From Candidatus Cloacimonadota bacterium (GTDB lineage Bacteria; UBA4055): DNA of 62,409 nucleotides. Within the stretch, counting starts at the first letter, position 1; every line of letters begins with the position of its first letter. Made by a program: the position numbers and the translations under genes. Shown piece by piece: positions 43,849-53,251 of this stretch. Location: NCBI GenBank assembly GCA_002742935.1, contig PDON01000072.1, positions 1 to 62,409 of the forward strand, read 5' to 3'. The notes below the pieces were generated by a model that was given only the letters and a program-made list of their open reading frames with translations, did not search any database and was not told where the DNA came from.

Positions 43849-44265
43849 ATGAAGCAAATGGTTTTAGGGATAATAACAGTAGTTTTTTTAATAGTTCTCT
43901 CAATATTTTTTTGGAACAAGCAGAGATCCCGTGAAATGGAAATAGAGTTTCAAAAAAAGTATAGATCCAAGAATAGAGTAACTGAGATTGTAAGGGGTTC
44001 TATAAAGGATGATAAAGGTAATCCCATGAAAGGTGTAACTTTAGAGCTTAAAGGGGAAAATTTTTATACCACAAAAACGGGTGATGATGGTTTTTACTAC
44101 ATCAATGGTGTTAGAGATGGCTCATATGAGATTACTTGTAAAATGGATGAAGGTGGTTATCTGACTAAGAAAATAAGAATAAGAAGAGGTCTTCTGAATA
44201 AACATAGTTTCATATACTACGCTACAAACAATAATGGTTTTGCACACACAAAATTAGGATTCTAA
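43849..44265 (+). CDS. Membrane-anchored carboxypeptidase-regulatory-like domain protein inside the dcw cluster
   Basis: About 138 residues. One N-terminal transmembrane helix (about 4-22), a short basic coiled segment, then an Ig-like CarboxypepD_reg-type beta sandwich (about 48-115): VRGSIKDDKGNPMKGVTLELKG...GDDGFYYINGVRDGSYEITC. The C-terminus is short and aromatic. I know of no standard dcw gene at this position between ftsL and ftsI. Its stop is directly followed by the ftsI ATG, so it is co-translated with the divisome. Start taken at 43849, seven bases after GGA, over a TTG at 43837. Confidence 0.72.
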   Translation: MKQMVLGIITVVFLIVLSIFFWNKQRSREMEIEFQKKYRSKNRVTEIVRGSIKDDKGNPMKGVTLELKGENFYTTKTGDDGFYYINGVRDGSYEITCKMDEGGYLTKKIRIRRGLLNKHSFIYYATNNNGFAHTKLGF

Positions 44266-46425
44266 ATGTTGGTTGGAAAGAGAAATAGTTTCGAAAAGAG
44301 CAGGAATAGATTAAGATTTCTTTTAATGTTTATGTTTATTCCTCTATTTGTTATAGTTTTCAGGTTATTTGTTTTACAGATCTTTGAGCATGACAAATAT
44401 AGGAAAATGTATACCTCTCAAACAAAGAGAAGAAATGTTTTAAGTGCTTCCAGAGGTAAGATTCTTGATAGAAATTCAGTTGTATTGGCTCAAAATAGTG
44501 GAGAGCTGTATAGGTTTGGATTGATAGGATCAAGAGTTGATAGCTTAGAGAAAGTAGCAAACACTCTTTCATCAATTACAGGGAAAAAAAGAGAATATTA
44601 TATAAAGAAGTTGAAGGGGAAAAAGAAGTTTGTACTTCTAGATGAAGGTTTAACTTTAAGTGAAAAAAAAGAGATTTATGAAAAACTTGATAAAAAGGTT
44701 ATACTTGGAGTTTCTTTCGACTCATACAGAGAAAGGATCTATAATTATGATAAGGTTGGAGGTCAAATTTTAGGATTTGTTGACAAAAATCTTGATGGTA
44801 AAAGTGGTGTTGAGAGGAAGTTAAACAATCTTTTAGTTGGTAAAGATGGTTATGAAGTTGTAAGAAAGGATGGTAAGAACAGATACACTACTCATTCATA
44901 TACAATAAATTCCAAGAAACCTGTTGCAGGTAAAAATGTTGTTTTAACTATAGATTGGAAGATACAGGCTTTTGTTCAAAATGAGCTTGAGAAATGTGTT
45001 AAAAAGTGGAAAGCTAAAAAAGCTACTGGAATAGTTATGAATCCTAAGAATGGTGAGATTTTAGCCATTGGAAGTTATCCTGATTTTGATCCTAATAATC
45101 CGGGAAGTTATGATCCTTATGCCAGAAAAAATAAAGCTGTTACAGATCAGTATGAGCCTGGTTCCGTAATTAAACCTATAACAGGAGCTATACTTTTTGA
45201 AAAGGGACTTACCAAGGAAAATGATATCTATTTTTGTGATAATAAAGGTGTAAAAATTGCCAATAAGACTATTAGAGATTCTCATAAGAATGAAAATGAA
45301 TATATGAGTTTTGAAGATGTTATTGCAAAGTCAAGTAACGTTGGTACCGTAAAGGCCTCTATGAGGTTGAAAAAAGAGACTATGTATGAATATTTAAGGG
45401 CTTTTGGATTTGGTAAAAAAACAGGTATTGAGATAAGTGGTGAGGTTAATTCTAAAATACCTCCTCTTGAAAGATGGTCAAAATTAACGCTTCCAACCGT
45501 AAGTTTTGGACAGGGTATTGCCACAACTCCACTACAGGTAGCTATGGCCTATTGTGCTATTGCCAATAATGGCCTTCTTTACAACCCTATGTTAATAAAG
45601 GGTATATTTGATGAGGAAGGAAATATTGTTAAAGAGTATGAGCCTGAGTTTTTAAGAAAGGTTATCTCTCCGGAGTCTGCATACAGAGTTAGAAAAATGT
45701 TGACAAAAGTTGTTTCTGAAGATGGAACAGCTCCTCAGGCTTATATTGAGGGACTTCATGTTGCCGGTAAAACAGGAACTTCTCAAAAAGTTGTCAACGG
45801 TAAATATTCAAGAACGGATTACGATGCTTCTTTTGTGGGTATGTACCCTTATCACGAACCTGAAATAGTTTGTTTAGTTGTTGTTGATTCTCCAAAACCA
45901 TATCATTGGGGAGGAACTGTTGCTGCTCCGGTGTTCAAAAATATTGTTAATTTTGTATACAATAGAAGTAAGGGTAAGAAAAAGTATAAGATAGATGAGG
46001 TTAAAAATAGAAAAGTTGTACCTCAGCTTAAAAATATGGGGATTGATAGGGCTAAGAAGATTTTAGAGAAAGAGGGAATAGTTTATAGCTTTGTTGATCC
46101 GGGAGAGAGGATAACAAATCAGAGTATAGCTCCAGGAACATTTGTTTCAGATACTGATACTCTGTATCTTTCAGGAAAGGTTTCAATTACTAAGGGGAAA
46201 AAAGTTTTCCCTAACCTGGAGAATAAAAGCTTGAGAGATGGTATTGCAAATATAAAAAACTATACTGATGTAAAAGTTGTCGCTATGGGTTATGGAAATA
46301 TTCTCTATCAATCTATAAAGCCCGGCTCTCTTTATGAAACAGCTGAGGTTTGTACCCTCTATTGTGAATCCTATTATAACAATATTGTTGAACTAAAAAA
46401 TGAAGCTAAGAAAAATATTAGATAA
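44266..46425 (+). CDS. ftsI: Septal peptidoglycan transpeptidase FtsI/PBP with PASTA domains
   Basis: 719 residues. Transmembrane helix (about 16-37), PBP dimerisation domain (ILDRNSVVLAQNSGE on), transpeptidase with SxxK in PGSVIKPITG (Ser near 303), SSN (about 356) and KTGTSQ (about 504). The C-terminal about 130 residues hold a clear PASTA domain (VPQLKNMGIDRAKKILEKEG...) and a second weaker one. PASTA-bearing FtsI is known in Gram-positives and in some FCB members. Overlaps murE by 26 bases. Confidence 0.95.
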   Translation: MLVGKRNSFEKSRNRLRFLLMFMFIPLFVIVFRLFVLQIFEHDKYRKMYTSQTKRRNVLSASRGKILDRNSVVLAQNSGELYRFGLIGSRVDSLEKVANTLSSITGKKREYYIKKLKGKKKFVLLDEGLTLSEKKEIYEKLDKKVILGVSFDSYRERIYNYDKVGGQILGFVDKNLDGKSGVERKLNNLLVGKDGYEVVRKDGKNRYTTHSYTINSKKPVAGKNVVLTIDWKIQAFVQNELEKCVKKWKAKKATGIVMNPKNGEILAIGSYPDFDPNNPGSYDPYARKNKAVTDQYEPGSVIKPITGAILFEKGLTKENDIYFCDNKGVKIANKTIRDSHKNENEYMSFEDVIAKSSNVGTVKASMRLKKETMYEYLRAFGFGKKTGIEISGEVNSKIPPLERWSKLTLPTVSFGQGIATTPLQVAMAYCAIANNGLLYNPMLIKGIFDEEGNIVKEYEPEFLRKVISPESAYRVRKMLTKVVSEDGTAPQAYIEGLHVAGKTGTSQKVVNGKYSRTDYDASFVGMYPYHEPEIVCLVVVDSPKPYHWGGTVAAPVFKNIVNFVYNRSKGKKKYKIDEVKNRKVVPQLKNMGIDRAKKILEKEGIVYSFVDPGERITNQSIAPGTFVSDTDTLYLSGKVSITKGKKVFPNLENKSLRDGIANIKNYTDVKVVAMGYGNILYQSIKPGSLYETAEVCTLYCESYYNNIVELKNEAKKNIR

Positions 46426-47845
46426 TATATCTGCTACTAATGTAGTTGGGTCTTTAGACAAAAATATTTTAGATATTACAAATAACTCCCAAAAAGTTGT
46501 TGAAGGTTCAGCTTTTTTTGCTGTTAAGGGGATTCAGTTTGATGGTGTTAAATTTGTAGATGATGCTATAAGCAGGGGTGCCAAGGTAGTTTTTCATGAG
46601 AGTGATATAGAGAAATATCAGGATGGTATTACATATGTTAAGGTTGAAAATCTACGAAAAAAAGAACCTTTTATAACATCTTTTTTTTATGGTAATCCTG
46701 AAAAAGAGATTGCTATTATTGGGGTTACCGGAACAAATGGGAAAAGTTCAACTGTATCAATAATTCATTTTCTTCTAAACAGATTAGGGAAAAAATGTGG
46801 AGCTGTAGGTACCATTGCCTATGATGATGGTAAAGATATATACACCCCTACACATACTACTCCTGATTCTTTTGTTCTTTCAAAACTTTTTAGATCTATG
46901 GTTAATAATGGTTGTAACTATTGTGTAATGGAGGTTTCTTCACACTCTCTTGTAATGGATAGGGTCTCTCACATTAAATTTGATAGAGTTCTTTTTACCA
47001 ATATTTCCCAAGATCACTTGGATTTTCATGTTGATATGAAAAGTTATGCTGAAGCAAAATCTATACTACTCAATAATCTTCTCAAAAAAGATGGTGTAAG
47101 AATAATTTCAAAACCTAGAGATTATTACAATATACTTCTTTCCAAAGTTGATGATAGGGATATAGTTATTGATGGAAAAAAGATAAAGATTGATTCTGTA
47201 GAGCAGAGTGATAAAGGTACTATTTTTAATCTTGTTTGGGATAAAGATTTTGTTACCATTGAATCTAAGCTATTTGGTAAGTTTCAATCTGAAAATTTAG
47301 CCCTCTCATATCTAGCTTTAAAATCTTTGGGGTTTAAATCAAAAGATATTTTAGAGAATATAAAAAGGTTTAAAAATATTTCTGGAAGAATGGAAAGGGT
47401 TGGTGAGAAGAAGCTTATTTTTATTGATTATGCTCATACTCCTGAAGCTTTAAAAAAGGTTTTAGAGACGGCTAAAGATATTCCTCACAGTAAAATTATT
47501 ACCGTTTTTGGCTGTGGAGGTGATAGAGACAGATCAAAGAGGGGGATAATGGGAAACATTGCAACAACTTACTCTGATCTATCTATAATAACTGATGATA
47601 ATCCTAGATTTGAGGATAGTGATAAAATTATATCTGATATTGAGAAGGGTGTAGTTAAGGGATCTTTGTATAAAATAGTTTCAAACAGGAGAGAAGCAAT
47701 TAGAACGGCAATTGGTGAGATGAATAGAGATGATATTTTAATCATTGCCGGTAAGGGTCATGAAAATTATCAGGATATATGTGGAGTTAAAAGAGTTTTT
47801 TCCGACAGAGATACTGTATTGGAGTTTTTGAATGATAAACATTGA
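46400..47845 (+). CDS. murE: UDP-MurNAc-Ala-Glu:meso-diaminopimelate ligase MurE
   Basis: 481 residues. Mur ligase ATP motif GVTGTNGKSS (about 108-117), EVSSHSL, NISQDHLDFH with the carbamylated-lysine region, and the C-terminal domain with TDDNPRFED. The DNPR motif marks meso-diaminopimelate, rather than lysine, as the amino acid added, so the organism has DAP-type peptidoglycan. Its start lies in the end of ftsI and its end overlaps murF by 14 bases. Confidence 0.97.
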   Translation: MKLRKILDNISATNVVGSLDKNILDITNNSQKVVEGSAFFAVKGIQFDGVKFVDDAISRGAKVVFHESDIEKYQDGITYVKVENLRKKEPFITSFFYGNPEKEIAIIGVTGTNGKSSTVSIIHFLLNRLGKKCGAVGTIAYDDGKDIYTPTHTTPDSFVLSKLFRSMVNNGCNYCVMEVSSHSLVMDRVSHIKFDRVLFTNISQDHLDFHVDMKSYAEAKSILLNNLLKKDGVRIISKPRDYYNILLSKVDDRDIVIDGKKIKIDSVEQSDKGTIFNLVWDKDFVTIESKLFGKFQSENLALSYLALKSLGFKSKDILENIKRFKNISGRMERVGEKKLIFIDYAHTPEALKKVLETAKDIPHSKIITVFGCGGDRDRSKRGIMGNIATTYSDLSIITDDNPRFEDSDKIISDIEKGVVKGSLYKIVSNRREAIRTAIGEMNRDDILIIAGKGHENYQDICGVKRVFSDRDTVLEFLNDKH

Positions 47846-49169
47846 TAGTATAAAAAATATTGAAGGTTTAAGATTTGAACATTTAAAGGGTAATGAGAAG
47901 ATCTCTGGTGGGAAAATTGATTCAAGAGTTATAGAAAGAGGGGATTTGTACTTTTGTTTAAAGGGCAGGTTTTCAGATGGTCATGAGTTTATAAAGTCAG
48001 CTTTGGATAAAGGTGCTGTTGCGGCTGTTGTAGATAAAAACTATGAGAATAAAAGTTCATATCCTGTTATATATGCTGAAAATGTAGAGTTAGCAATGGG
48101 AGATATAGCTAGAGCTTATAGAGAAAATCTAAAGGCTAAGCTTATTGTTATAACAGGTTCAAACGGTAAAACAACTACAAAAGAGATGATTTATTCCGCC
48201 CTCTCTCTAAAGTATAAGGTTACAAAAACAGAGGGTAATCTAAATAACTTTCAAGGTTTACCACTCTCAATTTTTAGTATTAAAGATGATGACGATTATG
48301 CTGTTTTGGAGATTGGTTCAAACAACTTTGGAGAGATTAAATATTTAACCGATATTGCTAAGCCGGATTATGGTTTGATAACAAATATAGGTGATGCACA
48401 TCTCCAAAATTTTGGGGATAGAAAAGGTGTGTTGAGAGAGAAGATTGAACTTTTAAATGGTGTTAAACATTTTGGAGGAACATTTTTTCTAAACTGTGAT
48501 GATCCTTTTTTGAAAGATTTTAAAGAAAGCTATTTTTCAATTGTTACTTATGGGTGTGGAGATTATGACTACTCTTTTAAACCCATTGGAAGCGAAATTT
48601 CCCTTTCTGTCAAGCTTGAACTTAGTAACGGTGAAACCTTTGATCTTGGATCTATAGGAAGAACATCAATATATAATGGAAGAGCTGCTTATTCTGTTTT
48701 AAGTTTTTTGGGTTTGAGTAATGATTTTATAAAAATTGGTCTCAAAAAATTTACACACGAAGGTTTTAGGCAGAATCTTAAAAAAGTTAATAGTATAAAT
48801 ATAGTGTTGGATTGCTACAATGCGAATCCTACATCTATGAAAGAGTCTATAAACAACCTATCATCTACCAAAAAAAAGAGTTTAATTCTTGGTGATATGC
48901 TTGAGCTTGGAAGTAGAGAAGATCTCTATCATAAAGATTTAGCAAAGATTATTAATCCGAAAGATTATACATATATAGTATTGATTGGAAAAAGAATGGA
49001 GAGTTTGTTTAAATCTCTTAAAGGTGATAATGTAGAGTGGTTTTCCTCTGTTGATCTCTCAAAAGATTATTTGAGGTCATTAAATTTTAAAGGAGAAACT
49101 TTACTAATTAAAGGGTCAAGATCCATTGGTCTGGAAACTATCTACAACGACATATTTAAAGGAGAGTAA
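47832..49169 (+). CDS. murF: UDP-MurNAc-tripeptide:D-Ala-D-Ala ligase MurF
   Basis: 445 residues. N-terminal SRVIERGDLYFCLKGRFSDGHEF uridine-binding domain, ATP motif ITGSNGKTTTKEM, EIGSNNFGEI, TNIGDAHLQNFG, NCDDPFL and the C-terminal LDCYNANPTSMKESI motif specific to MurF. It completes the cytoplasmic pentapeptide. ftsW follows after three bases, where mraY and murD would normally come. Confidence 0.97.
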   Translation: MINIDSIKNIEGLRFEHLKGNEKISGGKIDSRVIERGDLYFCLKGRFSDGHEFIKSALDKGAVAAVVDKNYENKSSYPVIYAENVELAMGDIARAYRENLKAKLIVITGSNGKTTTKEMIYSALSLKYKVTKTEGNLNNFQGLPLSIFSIKDDDDYAVLEIGSNNFGEIKYLTDIAKPDYGLITNIGDAHLQNFGDRKGVLREKIELLNGVKHFGGTFFLNCDDPFLKDFKESYFSIVTYGCGDYDYSFKPIGSEISLSVKLELSNGETFDLGSIGRTSIYNGRAAYSVLSFLGLSNDFIKIGLKKFTHEGFRQNLKKVNSINIVLDCYNANPTSMKESINNLSSTKKKSLILGDMLELGSREDLYHKDLAKIINPKDYTYIVLIGKRMESLFKSLKGDNVEWFSSVDLSKDYLRSLNFKGETLLIKGSRSIGLETIYNDIFKGE

Positions 49170-49172
49170 CTT

Positions 49173-50276
49173 ATGGGTAGTATTAAAAGATTTGATGTGG
49201 TATTGATTCTAACTATAGTTTTGCTTTTCCTTTTTGGCTCACTAATGGTATTGTCTTCAACCTGTTTTATGTCAAGTATTGAATATGATACAAATTCATA
49301 TTTATTAAGTCATTTTAGAAATATGTCTTTCGCTTTTTTCCTTTTTTTGTTAGGATCATTTATACCTTACAAATTGTACGATAATAGATTGTTTACATAC
49401 TCCACATCTTTAATTTTACTTGTTGTTTTATATGGTATGCTTATATCGGGCTTTGCTAATGAGGCTAAGGGAGCTGCAAGATGGTTTTTTGGCGTTCAAC
49501 CGAGTGAGTTTGCCAAGTTAGTTCTAATTTTTCTTTTTGCTTTTCTATTAAAGAAGAATCATGATAAATCTGATGACTATAAAGTAACCATACTTTTTAG
49601 CTACGGCATTCTTTTTATTTTCCTAATACCTATTCTTCTTCAACCCTCCTTCTCTATTACAGCCCTTATCTTTCTATTTATTTCAATGATGATTTTTGTA
49701 GGAGGGGTAAAGTTTAAGCATATTGGATTTACAATAGCTATTGTTGTTCCAATTCTCATTATTGTACTTTTTACAGAGAGATATAGAATTGAGAGATTTA
49801 CCTCTTTCTATTTTGGAGATAAAGATAGTTTCCAATTAAAGCAGAGTAAGATTGCTATTGGTAACGGTGGTGTTTTTGGTGTAGGTTTGGGAGAATCTTT
49901 ATCAAAGGAGGGGTGTCTTCCGGAAGCTCATAACGATTTTATTTTTTCGATTATTTGTGATGAGGTTGGTCTTTTAGGTGCTCTTATCTTTATTGCAGTT
50001 TATGCTTTTCTTATTTATAAAATTTTTAAAGTAGCTCTATCAACAAATGATAGGTTTGCTTTTCTTGTCGTCACGGGTATAGGTTGTAAAATTACAATAT
50101 TTGCTTTAGCTAACATACTTATAGCTGTGGGAGCAATTCCAACTACGGGTGTTACATTACCTCTAATAAGTTATGGTGGTTCAAATCTTGCCGTAACCAT
50201 GTTAAGTTTAGGAATTGTTGTTAATATTAGTAGAAGTTTAAATTTAGAGAAAGAAGATGAGCTTAAAAGAGCTTAA
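49173..50276 (+). CDS. ftsW: FtsW/RodA-family septal glycosyltransferase (SEDS)
   Basis: 367 residues with about ten hydrophobic helices. SEDS signatures: AKGAARWFFGVQPSEFAKL (about 94-112), FGVGLGESLSKEGCLPEAHNDFIFSIICDEVGL (about 225-257) with the conserved E-x-x-ND-F pattern, and TTGVTLPLISYGGSN near the end. By position within the dcw cluster it is FtsW, not RodA. Overlaps murC by 20 bases; murG is missing between them. Confidence 0.95.
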   Translation: MGSIKRFDVVLILTIVLLFLFGSLMVLSSTCFMSSIEYDTNSYLLSHFRNMSFAFFLFLLGSFIPYKLYDNRLFTYSTSLILLVVLYGMLISGFANEAKGAARWFFGVQPSEFAKLVLIFLFAFLLKKNHDKSDDYKVTILFSYGILFIFLIPILLQPSFSITALIFLFISMMIFVGGVKFKHIGFTIAIVVPILIIVLFTERYRIERFTSFYFGDKDSFQLKQSKIAIGNGGVFGVGLGESLSKEGCLPEAHNDFIFSIICDEVGLLGALIFIAVYAFLIYKIFKVALSTNDRFAFLVVTGIGCKITIFALANILIAVGAIPTTGVTLPLISYGGSNLAVTMLSLGIVVNISRSLNLEKEDELKRA

Positions 50277-51612
50277 TAATATATATTTTACCGGAATAGG
50301 CGGAAATGGAATGATTCCCCTTGCTCTTCACTGTAAAACCATTGGTTTAAATGTAAGAGGATCCGATATGTCAGAAGATAGGTTCACATATCTTTTGGAG
50401 AATGGTATTACTCCAAAGCTTGGACATGACGGAGATATTGGCAATTCAGATCTTTTAGTTTATTCGGCAGCGGTTAAAGATGACAATCCCGATCTTATAG
50501 CTGCAAAAGAGATGGGGATTCCTACAATGAAAAGAGCTCAATTTTTAGGAGAGTTTACAAAAAATAGTTTCTCTATAGTTGTTGCAGGCAGCCATGGTAA
50601 AAGCACCACTTCTGTTATGCTTAGTGATCTTTTAAATTTAAGTGGTTTCTCTTCTATAACCGGAGCATGTTCATCAAGTCAAAACTCCTACTATTACAGA
50701 GGAAGTTATGATAAGCTTATTGTTGAAGGTGATGAGTATGATAGGTCTTTTTTAAATTTTCACCCAAATAATCTTATTGTTTTGAATATTGATAATGATC
50801 ATATGGATATCTATGGCAATATTGAAAACCTTAAAAACTCTTTTTTGTCTTTAATAGATAAACTCCCTGAAGATGGAATCCTTTTTTACAATCTGGACGA
50901 TGAAGGAATTGTTTCAATAGTTGACAGAGTTAAGAGTAGAAAGATAGGTTTTTCTCTTAAAAACTTGGGTAATAATAGAATGGTTAATTGTAAACAGCTT
51001 GAAGATGGTGTCTCATTTGATCTTGTTATTGATGGAAATCTTTATAGAAAATTTAAAGCTTTTACTTTTGGTAAATATAACTATTCAAACCTTTTGGCAG
51101 CAATAGTATGTTCGTACTACAATGGATTGTCAATTGATGAGATAAGAGAAAGATTGTTATTGTACAAAGGGTTGAAGAGAAGATTTGAACTTGTTTTAGA
51201 TGGGGTTTATAGGTTTATTGATGATTACGCTCACCATCCTACAGAGATAGTTTCTCTCTTGGATAATTTTAAAGATAGGAAAGGTGATCTCGTTGTGGTA
51301 TTTCAACCTCATCTATATTCAAGAACTAGAGAGCACTATGGAGAGTTTGCCAAATCGTTCAAAAATTGTGATAAAATTTTTCTTGCTCCTATATATGGTG
51401 CAAGGGAGGTTAGTGATGGAACAAAATCTTCAATTATATATGATGCAATGGAGAGTGATATAAAGAAAAAATGTATAGTTTTTAATTCCTTGGACTCAAT
51501 AAAAGAGAAATTAAAAGATATTCTAAAACCCGGAGATACTCTGTTGACTGTTGGAGCCGGAGTAGCTTTTAAGGTTGCCGAAGATCTAAAGGAGGACTTA
51601 TCAAAAGTTTAG
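50257..51612 (+). CDS. murC: UDP-N-acetylmuramate--L-alanine ligase MurC
   Basis: 451 residues. N-terminal IYFTGIGGNGMIPLALHCKT (dinucleotide-like fold), ATP motif AGSHGKSTTSVML, EGDEYDRSFLNF, NIDNDHMDIYG and C-terminal DDYAHHPTEI plus FQPHLYSRTREH. It adds L-alanine to UDP-MurNAc. Its C-terminal codons contain the GGAGG (51591-51595) that probably serves murB. Confidence 0.97.
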   Translation: MSLKELNNIYFTGIGGNGMIPLALHCKTIGLNVRGSDMSEDRFTYLLENGITPKLGHDGDIGNSDLLVYSAAVKDDNPDLIAAKEMGIPTMKRAQFLGEFTKNSFSIVVAGSHGKSTTSVMLSDLLNLSGFSSITGACSSSQNSYYYRGSYDKLIVEGDEYDRSFLNFHPNNLIVLNIDNDHMDIYGNIENLKNSFLSLIDKLPEDGILFYNLDDEGIVSIVDRVKSRKIGFSLKNLGNNRMVNCKQLEDGVSFDLVIDGNLYRKFKAFTFGKYNYSNLLAAIVCSYYNGLSIDEIRERLLLYKGLKRRFELVLDGVYRFIDDYAHHPTEIVSLLDNFKDRKGDLVVVFQPHLYSRTREHYGEFAKSFKNCDKIFLAPIYGAREVSDGTKSSIIYDAMESDIKKKCIVFNSLDSIKEKLKDILKPGDTLLTVGAGVAFKVAEDLKEDLSKV

Positions 51613-52493
51613 AGCTTCTTATTAAAGAAAAATTTAATAAAATATATTCACCCTCTTTTTGTTTGAAGAGTAGAACAAGTTATAAAATTGGTGGAGATGC
51701 AAAACACTTTTTTGAACCTGTAAACAGAGATCAATTAGTTGAACTGATCTATTTTTTGCAAAGTTTATCTTTAGAATATTTCGTAATTGGAAATGGTACA
51801 AATCTTTTAATTTCAGATAGAGGTGTTGATAAAATAATAATTTCAACAAAAAAATTAAATTGTATTGAAAAAAAGGGAAATTTTATATATGTTGATGGTG
51901 GAGTTAGCATTCCTAAGATTGCTAGTTTCGCAAAGAGAAATAACCTTTCGGGATTTGAAGGTATAAGCGGGATCCCTGGTTCTGTAGGTGGTGGAATTTT
52001 TATGAATTGCGGAGCTTTAGGATCAAGTATATCTGATCATTTATACTCCTTGGATTTTTTAGATAGTAAGGGTTCTCTTGTTTCGCTAAAGAGAAATGAT
52101 GTAAATTTTAGTTACAGAGAAACATCTTTAGGGGAAGGTACTATTATTTCAGCTGTTTTTGATTTTGATGAAGGCAGTGAGGAGGAGATATCGAAACTAA
52201 TGGATCAAAATAGGGATTGGAGATTGAAAAACCAACCTTTGAATGCTCCTTCTTGTGGTTCTGTTTTTAAAAAATGTAAAGGAGAATCTGCCGGTGCTTA
52301 CATAGATAAGGCAGGCTTAAAGGGGTATAGAAAAGGTGGTGCTATCATATCCAATATCCATGCAAATTTTTTTCTCAACATAGACAATTGTAGTTTTGAT
52401 GATATTGATTATCTTATTTCTCTTGCAAAAGAGAAGGTTTATGATAGGTTTGGTGTTGAGCTTGAAGAGGAAGTTATTAGGATTGGTAAATGA
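51600..52493 (+). CDS. murB: UDP-N-acetylenolpyruvoylglucosamine reductase MurB (unusual start)
   Basis: About 298 residues. FAD-binding GNGTNLLISDRGV and GFEGISGIPGSVGGGIFMNCGA, the SYRET motif, and APSCGSVFKK with the catalytic Ser: a type II-like MurB. The frame has no ATG, GTG, TTG or CTG between its upstream stop (51570) and a TTG at 51663. That TTG has no ribosome site, and starting there would cut the conserved N-terminal helix (ELLIKEKFNKIYSPFCLKSR). GGAGG at 51591-51595 points to a rare ATC start at 51600. Minimum reading is 51663-52493. Confidence 0.88.
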   Translation: MKSLELLIKEKFNKIYSPSFCLKSRTSYKIGGDAKHFFEPVNRDQLVELIYFLQSLSLEYFVIGNGTNLLISDRGVDKIIISTKKLNCIEKKGNFIYVDGGVSIPKIASFAKRNNLSGFEGISGIPGSVGGGIFMNCGALGSSISDHLYSLDFLDSKGSLVSLKRNDVNFSYRETSLGEGTIISAVFDFDEGSEEEISKLMDQNRDWRLKNQPLNAPSCGSVFKKCKGESAGAYIDKAGLKGYRKGGAIISNIHANFFLNIDNCSFDDIDYLISLAKEKVYDRFGVELEEEVIRIGK

Positions 52494-53251
52494 GTAAGAA
52501 AAGTAGAAATATGAGGAAAACGGTTTTTAGAAGAGTATTTCTATCTGTTTTTTTTATTATTGCTATTTTCTTTGTTTTTCTATCTATAGAAAAAATTAAG
52601 TTGGTTGGTGCTAATTTGGCTGAAAGACCAATGTTTACCGTAAAAAACTATATAGTAAAAGGTAATAGGATCTTAAAGAAGAGTGAAATAGTTAATATGT
52701 TAAATTTTGATTCAAAACAGATTTTTGATATTGACAATAAAACAATTGAGGATATGATAGAAAAATCACCTTTTATAGATTCTGTCAGAGTTGAAAAAAG
52801 GTACCCTTCAACTCTTTTTATAGAGGTTAATGAGTTTGAACCTTATGCTCTGAGAGTTGATAAGAATAATATGCTCTACTTTGTAAATATCCACGGTGAA
52901 ATTATGGGTGAATACAGATCAGGAGATTATAATCTTCCAACTATAAGGAATAATATAGATATTGATTTAGCTATCTCTTTCTTAAAGTATGCTTCTAAAA
53001 GTAAGTTTATGAAATACAAAATATCTGAAATTCTCTACTCAAAAAAGGGGCTCTCTTTTTTACTGACGGATAATAGTGTAAATGTTATTGTAGGGAATGA
53101 TAATTTTGAAAAAAAAATTATTGCTTTTCAAGATTTCTATAAAAAATATTTTGATCAGCTGGATTACAACAATATAAAAAGTATAGATCTAAGATTTCCA
53201 TATCAGATTGTTGTTGATAATAAAAAAAATGATTCAGAGAGAAAACTATGA
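52490..53251 (+). CDS. ftsQ: Divisome protein FtsQ (POTRA domain)
   Basis: 253 residues. A short basic cytoplasmic tail, one transmembrane helix (about 14-32), then a POTRA domain (about 46-115: FTVKNYIVKGNRILKKSEIVNMLNF...RVEKRYPSTLFIEVNEFEPYAL) and the FtsQ beta domain. It bridges early and late divisome proteins. ATGA overlaps link it to both murB and ftsA. Confidence 0.9.
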   Translation: MSKKSRNMRKTVFRRVFLSVFFIIAIFFVFLSIEKIKLVGANLAERPMFTVKNYIVKGNRILKKSEIVNMLNFDSKQIFDIDNKTIEDMIEKSPFIDSVRVEKRYPSTLFIEVNEFEPYALRVDKNNMLYFVNIHGEIMGEYRSGDYNLPTIRNNIDIDLAISFLKYASKSKFMKYKISEILYSKKGLSFLLTDNSVNVIVGNDNFEKKIIAFQDFYKKYFDQLDYNNIKSIDLRFPYQIVVDNKKNDSERKL

